Shown one piece after another: positions 1-6,011 of a DNA stretch of 16,499 nt. Origin of the DNA: Oscillospiraceae bacterium (GTDB lineage: Bacteria; Bacillota; Clostridia; Oscillospirales; Oscillospiraceae); the NCBI GenBank assembly GCA_016296635.1, contig JAEDIZ010000046.1, positions 1-16,499 of the forward strand, in the 5' to 3' direction. Position 1 is the first letter of the stretch; every line of letters starts with the position of its first letter. The translations under genes were made by a program, and so were the position numbers. A model generated the notes under the pieces. It saw nothing but the letters and a program-made list of their open reading frames with translations. It searched no databases and was not told the DNA's origin.

Positions 1-515
1 TTCCCACCACCGCAAACTACTGCATCATGGCCTCCACCTGCGCGCCCATCCTCATTCAGCTTGGCATCGCTCCGGTGGCAGCTCATTTCTTTGTATTCTA
101 CTTCGGCATCGTTGCCGACATCACGCCGCCCGTGGCGCTGGCGGCCTATGCAGGCGCTGCCATCGCCAAGGCAAATCCCATGAAGACGGGCATCAATGCA
201 ACGAAGCTGGCCATCGCCGCCTTCATCGTCCCGTATATTTTTGCCTTGAATCCCGCCATGCTGTTTGTGAATGTCGGCAGTGCATGGGCCGTCATTCGGA
301 TCTGTCTGACCGCCGTGCTCGGCATCTTCGGTGTTTCTGCCGCGCTGGAGGGCTACATTCTGCATCCGATGCAATGGTATCTGCGGCTTCTTTCCGCTGC
401 CGGCGGCTTGATGCTGATGATCCCCGACCCCGTTACCGACCTTGCAGGACTGCTGCTCCTGGGGCTTGTGATCGCGGTTCAGGCGATTCAGAAAAAGAAC
501 GCTCTTCAGAAATAA
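1..515 (+). CDS. TRAP transporter fused permease (4TM/12TM type), C-terminal part
   Basis: Partial gene whose start lies before the window; the reading frame is set by the codon at 3-5, giving PTTANYCIM at its beginning. This matches the PTTANY...HFFVFYFGI(V/L)ADITPPVALAAY block typical of the large (DctM-like) subunit of TAXI-type fused TRAP transporters, which import small organic acids or amino acids using an ion gradient and a separate periplasmic or extracytoplasmic binding protein. About 170 residues are visible, with four to five hydrophobic segments and the conserved ADP/ANP-M-K-T-G stretch (here ANPMKTG). It ends in a short charged tail (QKKNALQK). The binding-protein gene is not in the window, so the substrate cannot be told. 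A strong terminator follows within 10 bases. The family call is firm; the substrate is unknown. Confidence 0.9.
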   Translation, partial: PTTANYCIMASTCAPILIQLGIAPVAAHFFVFYFGIVADITPPVALAAYAGAAIAKANPMKTGINATKLAIAAFIVPYIFALNPAMLFVNVGSAWAVIRICLTAVLGIFGVSAALEGYILHPMQWYLRLLSAAGGLMLMIPDPVTDLAGLLLLGLVIAVQAIQKKNALQK

Positions 516-521
516 AGCAGT

Positions 522-560
522 GCCTCCTTCCGCATTACGGAAGGAGGCTTCTCTTTATTT
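522..560 (+). terminator. Intrinsic terminator of the TRAP permease gene
   Basis: An 11-bp perfect stem (GCCTCCTTCCG at 522-532 with CGGAAGGAGGC at 538-548) with a 5-base loop is followed by a T-rich run (TTCTCTTTATTTT). It lies between two convergent genes. Read on the minus strand the hairpin is followed by ACTGCTTTATTT, so it may also stop the minus-strand transcript, though less strongly. Confidence 0.9.
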
Positions 561-565
561 TAATT

Positions 566-1108
566 TTACCGTCTGAAAAGACCCGAAATCGCATCTGCTG
601 CGCTCTGCAGCTTGGAAGCCACTGTTTCCAGCGACTGCACCAGTGCATTCAGAGAGTCAATATCGACATCCTTCAGATTGTTGACGGCATCCGTCAGCGA
701 CGAAACCGCCTTGTTGATTCCCTTCATATCCACATCGCTCAGCATCTTCGCTGCATCCCGGAGTGCCGTCACCGTTTCGTTGAGCGTATTCGCATCGACC
801 GAGGAAAGCTGATCCGCTGCTTCCGTCAGCGATCTGACAGCTCCGTTGAGCGCGTCCATATCCACAAAGCTGAACTGTTTCGCAGCATCTGTCAGTGCCG
901 AGACTGCATCGTTCATCGCATCCATATCCAGTGCCTTGACATCCTGCTCAATGACATCCATCACCGACTGCAGTTCAGAAATCTCGCGTGCCACAAACAC
1001 CCCGGCTGCAAGCAGGATCACAAGGATCAGTGCCAGCAGCGCTGTCTGCACCCGCATCAGCGTCAGCTGCCGCTCCTGTACTGTCTTTTCGTTTCCGTTT
1101 TTCTGCAT
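566..1108 (-). CDS. Small membrane-anchored protein with five 22-residue helical repeats
   Basis: A 180-residue protein of unknown function. Residues 1-20 are charged and polar, residues about 21-41 form one hydrophobic membrane segment (ALLALILVILLAAGVFVA), and the rest is outside-facing or cytoplasmic depending on orientation, which I cannot settle. From residue 60 to 169 it consists of five tandem 22-residue units of pattern (V/L)D-x-x-x-(L/M/I)-N-x-x-V-x-x-L-x-x-(A/V)-x-x-x-(L/F)-x-x, followed by ADAISGLFRR. The 22-residue period is two 11-residue turns, which suits a long amphipathic helix or right-handed coiled coil. There are no cysteines or catalytic motifs. The gene starts 12 bases after the lipoprotein stop codon, with AGAGGGA as ribosome binding site, so the two are probably one transcript. 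It may be a surface, scaffold or membrane-associating protein; this is inference. Confidence 0.8.
   Translation of the reverse strand: MQKNGNEKTVQERQLTLMRVQTALLALILVILLAAGVFVAREISELQSVMDVIEQDVKALDMDAMNDAVSALTDAAKQFSFVDMDALNGAVRSLTEAADQLSSVDANTLNETVTALRDAAKMLSDVDMKGINKAVSSLTDAVNNLKDVDIDSLNALVQSLETVASKLQSAADAISGLFRR
602..931 (-). repeat. Five in-frame 66-base (22-codon) tandem repeats
   Basis: These encode residues 60-81, 82-103, 104-125, 126-147 and 148-169 of the membrane-anchored protein. The units begin LDMDAMN, VDMDALN, VDANTLN, VDMKGIN and VDIDSLN. The repeat is clear in protein but has drifted in DNA, so it is an old duplication and not a recent slippage tract. Confidence 0.85.
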
Positions 1109-1120
1109 ACGATCCCTCTT

Positions 1121-2458
1121 TTAACCCATACCGTGTGAATAGTCCAAATCTCTGGATAGCAGCACTTCCTTCGTCTGACTTTCTTCGCCCGCATCCGAAT
1201 AAGAATACACCGTGATCGTCAGCTTCAGTCTGTCGCCGTCTACGGGCTGCACATGATAGCTGCAGCTGTAATACGCACCGGCCAGCCTTGCATACCAGTT
1301 TCCGCTGTAATCCGGTTCCTGCCGATACTCTGCATAAAGTGCCGGCTCCGTCACTTCTGCGCCAAAGATATCCACAGCAGTCATCATTGCCGAAAGGTCT
1401 TCATGGATTTCAAGAACAGTATAGTCCTCGTCGTTGTACCACATGCCGACCAGCTGCTGCAAACGCTCCGCTTCCTCAACTTCGTTTCCGTCCCGGCGCA
1501 GAATTGCAGGAGTTATGACCGGCAGCATGGCGCCGAGGTCATCCTCGTAGTCGGACAGAAGCAGCATATCGTTCTCGTTATAGACCCGGAAGCCGCCCTC
1601 ATAGGGCATTTCTCCGTAGCCGACTCTCTCAACCAGGAAATGAATCTGCTCTCCCTGCTGGCAGTAAGCGCCGATAAAGATTGCTGCCGGCCGTCCCGGA
1701 TACTGCGCAAACATACGAATGCTTCCGTCTTTCGCAAACTCCGTCCGGTACAGCGTCCTGTCCTCCGCCGTATGCCAGCTGCCGACCGTACCGGTCTGCA
1801 ATACAGTGTCCTCATTAAATGTATAGCCAAACTGTTTCAGATTATCCGCGCAGGTTTTGACGTCATGCATAGGCGCGTAGTCTTCTACACGGCTGAGTAA
1901 TGCAATCTGTTCAGTACCGACCAGCGGTTCATCACCGGCCTTTTCTCCGTAGATTGTCAGACCGTCCTTCGTCAGCTTCAGCGTGCAGACGATACCGTTG
2001 TCCCAGTATTCCCCCGCCATGGAAAAACCGGAGGAACGCTTTGCTGTGAAGGTGCATTCGTTCGTATCCGTACGAGGGAGTCTGCTTTCCTCCTCTTCAG
2101 CAAACTCCACCAGCGTTTCATCGAACCATGTATCATCGCTGTACTGATAACGGATTTCCCCGAACAATCTTCCTCCAACAGTAAACAGCTCCAATGCATA
2201 CTGATCCTCCGAGCCGGTCTGTTCATAGAGATAGCGTCCGCAGAATCTTTCGAGCAGCGTCTGCGCAGGCTCCGCTTCCGATTCCGGCTGCTCGGCAGGC
2301 TTTTCCGGCTCTGGCAAAGTTATTATCGGTTTCTCCGGTTTCAAAAGCGTTTCTGTTTTTTCCGCAGTTTCGGGTTTCTTCTCTTTTATTGTACATCCGC
2401 TCAGTCCGATGAGCAGAACTGTCGCCAGCAGCAGACAGATCAGGCAATTCTTTTTCAT
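1121..2458 (-). CDS. Secreted lipoprotein of unknown function
   Basis: A 445-residue protein starting MKKNCLICLLLATVLLIGLSGC: a lipoprotein signal peptide with lipobox LSGC, so Cys22 should be lipidated and the protein held on the outer face of the membrane. A Pro/Glu/Lys-rich linker follows (about 27-66). The remainder looks like three beta-rich modules, roughly 67-190, 215-330 and 345-445. Modules one and three open with similar phrases (CGRYLYE...YALELF; VGMWYNDEDYTVLEI), and module two contains VGSWHTAEDRTLYRTEF. This suggests diverged copies of one lipocalin-like or beta-barrel fold, but I recognise no named family. An upstream frame extension (MIQYIRLIKMGEN) was rejected because GGGAGAG sits 6 bases before the chosen ATG and the signal peptide begins there. 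It is first in a two-gene unit with the repeat protein downstream. Confidence 0.8.
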   Translation of the reverse strand: MKKNCLICLLLATVLLIGLSGCTIKEKKPETAEKTETLLKPEKPIITLPEPEKPAEQPESEAEPAQTLLERFCGRYLYEQTGSEDQYALELFTVGGRLFGEIRYQYSDDTWFDETLVEFAEEEESRLPRTDTNECTFTAKRSSGFSMAGEYWDNGIVCTLKLTKDGLTIYGEKAGDEPLVGTEQIALLSRVEDYAPMHDVKTCADNLKQFGYTFNEDTVLQTGTVGSWHTAEDRTLYRTEFAKDGSIRMFAQYPGRPAAIFIGAYCQQGEQIHFLVERVGYGEMPYEGGFRVYNENDMLLLSDYEDDLGAMLPVITPAILRRDGNEVEEAERLQQLVGMWYNDEDYTVLEIHEDLSAMMTAVDIFGAEVTEPALYAEYRQEPDYSGNWYARLAGAYYSCSYHVQPVDGDRLKLTITVYSYSDAGEESQTKEVLLSRDLDYSHGMG

Positions 2459-2464
2459 TTTATT

Positions 2465-2471
2465 CTCTCCC
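2465..2471 (-). promoter_or_regulatory. Ribosome binding site that sets the lipoprotein start
   Basis: GGGAGAG lies 6 bases upstream of the ATG at 2458. It places initiation at MKKNCLIC and not at the in-frame upstream ATGs. Confidence 0.75.
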
Positions 2472-2490
2472 ATTTTAATTAGACGTATAT

Positions 2491-2499
2491 ATTGTATCA
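2491..2499 (-). promoter_or_regulatory. Probable extended -10 promoter for the lipoprotein operon
   Basis: TGATACAAT on the minus strand fits an extended -10 element (TG-n-TACAAT) in AT-rich DNA about 33 bases before the ATG. I see no good -35 box at 16-18 bases. Confidence 0.45.
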
Positions 2500-2540
2500 T
2501 ACTTTATAAAGAATTGCTCTGTTTTTCTCGGGCAGAAAAG

Positions 2541-2569
2541 GAAAAACCCGAAGGCAAAGGCCTTCGGGT
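2541..2569 (-). terminator. Intrinsic terminator of rpoD
   Basis: On the minus strand ACCCGAAGGC pairs with GCCTTCGGGT (10 bp, 4-base loop), followed by TTTTTCC. It begins 7 bases past the rpoD stop codon and separates rpoD from the lipoprotein promoter. Confidence 0.93.
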
Positions 2570-2575
2570 CAATGA

Positions 2576-3721
2576 TCAGCAATAAAAATCCTTGATTTTC
2601 TTCGCTCTGGACGGATGACGAAGCTTACGGATCGCCTTGTTCTCGATCTGACGGATTCTCTCACGGGTGACGCCGAAAATCTGACCGACTTCCTCCAGCG
2701 TGTGGGTTCTGCCGTCATACATACCGAAACGCATCCGGAGGACATCCGCCTCGCGGTCTGTCAATGTACCGAGGATCTCGGCAAGCGCTTCCGCCAGAAG
2801 TGTATTGGAGGTCGCATCTGCCGGGCCGGGGGTGTTGTCATCTTCCACGAAGGAGCCGATAGTGGTATCCTCTTCGTCACCGACGGGCATATCCAGACTC
2901 AGCGTATCCGCTGCGGTGCGGTTTGCCTCGATGATCTTTTCAATCGGCAGATTCAGTTCCGCAGCGATCTCTTCCATAGTCGGCTCGCGGCCGAGCTCCT
3001 GCACCAGCTTGCGGTTGCAGCGAGTCGCCTTGTTGATGACCTCAACCATATGCACCGGCACGCGGATCGTTCTTGCCTGATCGGCAATGGCGCGGGTGAT
3101 TGCCTGACGGATCCACCAGGTTGCATATGTAGAGAATTTATTTCCCTTTGTATAGTCAAACTTGTCAACTGCGCGGATCAGACCGGTATTGCCTTCCTGA
3201 ATTAGATCCAGAATATGCAGACCGCGGCCGGAATATTTCTTTGCAATCGACACGACCAGACGGAGATTTGCCTCTGTCAGCTTGTCCTTTGCAGCCTTAT
3301 CGCCCTCGGAAACTCTGCGTGCAAGCTCGATCTCTTCGTCAGCCGTCAGCAGGCGAACCTGACCGATTTCCTTCAGATACATACGGACAGGATCATCGAG
3401 ATTATATTCCGCCGCCAGCTCCACCGGGTCAATCAGTTCCTCTTCCTCGCCCATGATCGGCTCATCGTCAACAAGATCCAGTCCGGCAAGGTCGCTGTCA
3501 ACATCCAACTCCAGCTCCGGGCTGATAATCTGAATGCCCATTGCATCAAATGTATCGTAAATATGCTCGATTTTTTCAACGGACAGATCCAGCTTTTCCA
3601 GCTGAGCCGTCAACTCCGTTGCCTGAATGCTGCCATCACGCTTCGCCTTCGCGATCAGCGCGCTGACTGCTGCCATTGCGTCTTCGTTGTTATGCGGTTT
3701 GGCATTTTTTTCATTTGCCAT
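2576..3721 (-). CDS. rpoD: Primary (housekeeping) sigma factor SigA/RpoD
   Basis: A 381-residue group 1 sigma-70 factor, close to the 371 residues of B. subtilis SigA. It directs RNA polymerase to -35/-10 promoters. Visible in order: an N-terminal region 1.1-like stretch (about 14-66); an acidic linker (68-98); region 1.2 (DDPVRMYLKEIGQV, 109-122); region 2 with NLRLVVSIAKKY and LDLIQEGNTGLIRAVDKFDY; the -10-reading helix STYATWWIRQAITRAI (197-212); region 3 (VHMVEVINKATR onward); and region 4.2 with EEVGQIFGVTRERIRQIENKAIRKLRHP (343-370), the -35-reading helix-turn-helix. Start ATG is preceded by TGAGGATGAG. It has its own consensus promoter and terminator. Unlike many Bacillota, dnaG is not immediately upstream; rnjA is. 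Confidence 0.97.
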   Translation of the reverse strand: MANEKNAKPHNNEDAMAAVSALIAKAKRDGSIQATELTAQLEKLDLSVEKIEHIYDTFDAMGIQIISPELELDVDSDLAGLDLVDDEPIMGEEEELIDPVELAAEYNLDDPVRMYLKEIGQVRLLTADEEIELARRVSEGDKAAKDKLTEANLRLVVSIAKKYSGRGLHILDLIQEGNTGLIRAVDKFDYTKGNKFSTYATWWIRQAITRAIADQARTIRVPVHMVEVINKATRCNRKLVQELGREPTMEEIAAELNLPIEKIIEANRTAADTLSLDMPVGDEEDTTIGSFVEDDNTPGPADATSNTLLAEALAEILGTLTDREADVLRMRFGMYDGRTHTLEEVGQIFGVTRERIRQIENKAIRKLRHPSRAKKIKDFYC

Positions 3722-3788
3722 GTAAGCTCATCCTCATTTATGCCGCTAAGCGCGTTTCTCATTTGCGCAAAGATCGCGCAACCAATAC

Positions 3789-3818
3789 ATTATATACCCT
3801 TTTTCGCCATAATTGCAA
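3789..3818 (-). promoter_or_regulatory. Promoter of rpoD
   Basis: Minus strand TTGCAA (3818-3813), an 18-base spacer, then a perfect TATAAT (3794-3789). Transcription should start near 3782, leaving a leader of about 60 bases. Confidence 0.75.
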
Positions 3819-3912
3819 GAGTATTTTGGAATTTTTTTCTTTATTTCTGAAATCCTGCTTCCACAATCCGGCAACCGTTAGTCTTTCCGGAATCACCGAG
3901 GTTATTCATTTT

Positions 3913-5568
3913 TCAGATTTCCATAATCACTGGCAGGATCATGGGATTGCGCTTGGTGGTTTTGAACAGATATCCGGACAGATCGTTTTTGATATTTGCC
4001 TTCAGAACGCTCCAGTCGCTGCGGCCGCTCTGGGCGCAGCGGTCGATGGCATGTGCCGCCACAATGCGCAGTTCCTCCATCAGATTCTCATTTTCCTTCA
4101 CATAGACAAATCCGCGGGAAATAATATCCGGTCCCGTGATGACGCTACCGTCCTCCGACGACAGGTTGACCACCACGACCAGCATGCCGTCCTGCGCCAG
4201 ATGCTTGCGGTCACGCAGCACAACGCTGCCCACATCGCCCACGCCCGTGCCGTCCACAAGGATCTTGCCGGCAGGAACCGTGCCATTAAACTTGCATGTC
4301 GTTCTTGTCAGCTCCAGCACCTGCCCGATGTCGCTGATGAAAATATTCTTCGGCTCCATGCCCATGGTCTGTGCGAGACGCGAATGTGCCTGCAGATGGC
4401 GCTGCTCACCGTGCACGGGAATGAAGAACTTCGGGCGCAGCAGCGCATGGATGATCTTCAGTTCCTCCTGGCAGGCATGACCGGAAACATGCAGGCCCTC
4501 CAGCTTATCATAAACAACATCCGCTCCCTTGCGGTAAAGCTCATTGATGATTCTGCCGATGGCCTTTTCATTTCCCGGAATGGCGGAAGCCGAAATGATG
4601 ACGCGGTCACCTGCCTGAATTTCCACCTGCCGGTGGCCGCTGAAGGCCATGCGGTAAAGGGCGGACATATTTTCGCCCTGCGAGCCGGTGGAAACGATCA
4701 CGATCTTGTTCTTGGGCAGCTGCTTGATGGCGCTGATGTCCACCAGCGTACCCGCCGGGATCTTCAGATAGCCAAGCTCCGTGGAAACCTTCAGAATGTT
4801 TTCCATGCTTCGCCCGGTCACGGCAACCTTCCGTCCGTATTTATGCGCAACCGTGATGAGACTCTGAAGGCGGAATGCGTTGGACGCAAAAGTCGTGACG
4901 ATGATGCGTTCTTTGCAGCCGGAGAACTGGCGGTCAAAGTTATCCGCCACGCTCTTTTCGCTGGGCGTATAGCCCTGCCGCTCTACATTAGTAGAATCGC
5001 ACAGAAGCGCCAGAATGCCTTCGTTGCCAAGCTGGCCGAATCTTGCAAGATCAATCATGCCGTCCTCTGCCACAGCATCAATCTTAAAGTCGCCGGTCAT
5101 CACGACCGTGCCCATGGGGGTCCGGATAGCGAAAGCCACGGCATCCGCAATAGAATGGTTGACATGGATGAACTCTACCTGGAAGCAGCCTGCCTTCACG
5201 ACCTCGCCTGCCTCATGTGTCAGGATATGCACCGTATGATCGATCTGATGCTCCTCGAGCTTCAGTTCAACGATGCCGGCCGTCAGTCTTGTGGCATGGA
5301 TCGGACAGTTGAACTGCTGCATGGCATAAGGAATGCCGCCGATATGGTCTTCATGACCGTGCGTCAGGAAAAGGCCGCGGATCCGATCCTGATTCTTCGC
5401 CAGATATGTCATATCTGCGATGACCAGATCAACGCCGTACATATCATCCTCCGGAAAGCCGAGACCGCAGTCCACGATAATGATATCTTTCCCGTATTCC
5501 AGCACAGTCATATTCTTGCCGATCTCATTCAGACCGCCAAGCGATACAATTTTCAGTTTTTCTGCCAA
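3913..5568 (-). CDS. rnjA: Ribonuclease J
   Basis: A 551-residue beta-CASP metallo-beta-lactamase RNase of the size usual for RNase J1. The family combines 5'-to-3' exonuclease and endonuclease activity in mRNA decay and rRNA maturation in the cytoplasm. Motifs seen: THGHEDHIGG (69-78, zinc ligands), VNHSIADA (His138), MTGDFKID (157-164), the beta-CASP pieces ASN..R (228-233) and STGSQGE (293-299), HVSGHA (360-365) and IPVHGEQRHL (383-392). The start is TTG at 5568-5566; no ATG fits in frame, and GAGTGA lies 6 bases upstream. The C-terminal domain runs to PVIMEI. No clear terminator follows, so some readthrough into rpoD is possible. It is preceded by a long structured leader described separately. 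rnjA is preferred over rnjB because only one copy is visible here, but this cannot be settled from the window. Confidence 0.95.
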   Translation of the reverse strand: MAEKLKIVSLGGLNEIGKNMTVLEYGKDIIIVDCGLGFPEDDMYGVDLVIADMTYLAKNQDRIRGLFLTHGHEDHIGGIPYAMQQFNCPIHATRLTAGIVELKLEEHQIDHTVHILTHEAGEVVKAGCFQVEFIHVNHSIADAVAFAIRTPMGTVVMTGDFKIDAVAEDGMIDLARFGQLGNEGILALLCDSTNVERQGYTPSEKSVADNFDRQFSGCKERIIVTTFASNAFRLQSLITVAHKYGRKVAVTGRSMENILKVSTELGYLKIPAGTLVDISAIKQLPKNKIVIVSTGSQGENMSALYRMAFSGHRQVEIQAGDRVIISASAIPGNEKAIGRIINELYRKGADVVYDKLEGLHVSGHACQEELKIIHALLRPKFFIPVHGEQRHLQAHSRLAQTMGMEPKNIFISDIGQVLELTRTTCKFNGTVPAGKILVDGTGVGDVGSVVLRDRKHLAQDGMLVVVVNLSSEDGSVITGPDIISRGFVYVKENENLMEELRIVAAHAIDRCAQSGRSDWSVLKANIKNDLSGYLFKTTKRNPMILPVIMEI

Positions 5569-5798
5569 ATGAAATCACTCTTTTCCTATATACAAGTATT
5601 CTTTCCGCCGCTCTCCGGCTTGGCTGGCCGGATACAGGCGGTGAAAAAAGGATGCAAAAACCGCACAAGCCTTGCAGATTCTCTCCCGGCCCCGTCTCGC
5701 CGATTGAAAACCGCTATCGCCTGCGTAGCATCCTATTCATGCTGATTTATATCTCTATGCCGAAGCATAGCAAAGTACAAAGAAGCCAGATAACGGCT
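5569..5798 (-). ncRNA. Candidate structured leader RNA of rnjA
   Basis: About 230 bases lie between the predicted rnjA start point and the TTG. On the RNA strand I see: a 5' hairpin AGCCG-UUAUC-UGGCU (5798-5784); a CUAUGC hairpin with a UUCG tetraloop (5770-5755); AGGAUGC (5734-5728), which can pair with GCAUCCU (5655-5649) that runs straight into UUUUUU (to 5644); CAGGCG (5723-5718), which can pair with CGCCUG (5640-5635); and a two-tier hairpin CCGCC/GGCGG plus UCCGGC/GCCGGA (5641-5605). The CGCCUG segment overlaps the CCGCC arm, so these folds exclude one another. I recognise no known riboswitch class. It could be an attenuator, an autoregulatory leader or a separate small RNA. Confidence 0.45.
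5575..5580 (-). promoter_or_regulatory. Ribosome binding site for the TTG start of rnjA
   Basis: GAGTGA ends 6 bases before the TTG. It is weaker than the GGAGG sites elsewhere in the window, which with a TTG start suggests modest initiation. Confidence 0.5.
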
Positions 5799-5804
5799 AT
5801 ATTG

Positions 5805-5832
5805 ATTATATTATATCACATTCTTTTTCCAA
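5805..5832 (-). promoter_or_regulatory. Promoter of rnjA
   Basis: Minus strand TTGGAA (5832-5827), a 16-base spacer, then TATAAT (5810-5805). A second overlapping TATAAT at 5815-5810 is preceded by TG at the extended -10 position. The exact start point could be either. Confidence 0.55.
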
Positions 5833-5904
5833 AGTATACAAATTTTTTCAGTATGATTTGTCGAATCGTTAAATCCCACCTATTATTCCTTCATTTCTCC
5901 GTCT

Positions 5905-5927
5905 CAACTGCGTTTTCAGTGCAGTTG
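5905..5927. promoter_or_regulatory. Inverted repeat just upstream of the gdpP promoter
   Basis: CAACTGC (5905-5911) and GCAGTTG (5921-5927) form a perfect 7-bp dyad with a 9-base spacer, ending 4 bases before the -35 box. It could bind a regulator; no protein can be named. The rest of the gap between the two promoters (about 5838-5904) is AT-rich with nothing I can identify. Confidence 0.4.
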
Positions 5928-5931
5928 CTTC

Positions 5932-5960
5932 TTGTAATGCCGCAGTACTTTTGATATAAT
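5932..5960 (+). promoter_or_regulatory. Promoter of the gdpP-rplI-dnaB-tilS-hpt-ftsH operon
   Basis: TTGTAA (5932-5937), a 17-base spacer ending in TTTTGA, and a perfect TATAAT (5955-5960), with TG at the extended -10 position. Transcription should start near 5967. Confidence 0.75.
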
Positions 5961-5998
5961 AAAAAAACATCATTCAAAAATGGCGGAGTTTATCCATT

Positions 5999-6004
5999 GG
6001 AGGG
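5999..6004 (+). promoter_or_regulatory. Ribosome binding site that sets the TTG start of gdpP
   Basis: GGAGGG lies 7 bases before TTG at 6012. The earlier in-frame TTG at 5997 overlaps this site and cannot be the start; the ATG at 6007 is out of frame. Confidence 0.8.
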
Positions 6005-6011
6005 ATATGGT

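Noticed and set aside
602..931. CRISPR-like or satellite repeat
   Set aside because: The 66-base periodicity is in frame within a protein gene and the units have diverged in DNA; there are no unique spacers.
284..1138. A 284-codon plus-strand frame over the end of the TRAP gene and the repeat protein
   Set aside because: It crosses a strong terminator and lies antisense to the repeat protein; its own apparent repeats (CIQRVNIDIL and the like) are only the reverse complement of the 66-base repeats.
3840..3912. Terminator after rnjA
   Set aside because: TCCGG and CCGGA can pair, but the loop is 15 bases and no U-run follows; too weak to list.
3676..5745. A 689-codon open frame on the plus strand across rnjA and its leader
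   Set aside because: It lies antisense to RNase J, whose motifs are unmistakable; the plus-strand product is rich in His, Cys and Gln with no recognisable domain. It is a shadow of codon bias.
5581..5800. 6S, SRP, RNase P or tmRNA gene in the gap
   Set aside because: The hallmark sequences of SRP RNA (GGAAGCAGC loop), RNase P and tmRNA are missing, and the ends do not form the closing stem expected of 6S RNA.
5569..5996. A c-di-AMP (ydaO-type) riboswitch near gdpP
   Set aside because: The plus-strand leader of gdpP is only about 45 bases, too short, and I found none of the conserved ydaO segments on either strand of the gap.
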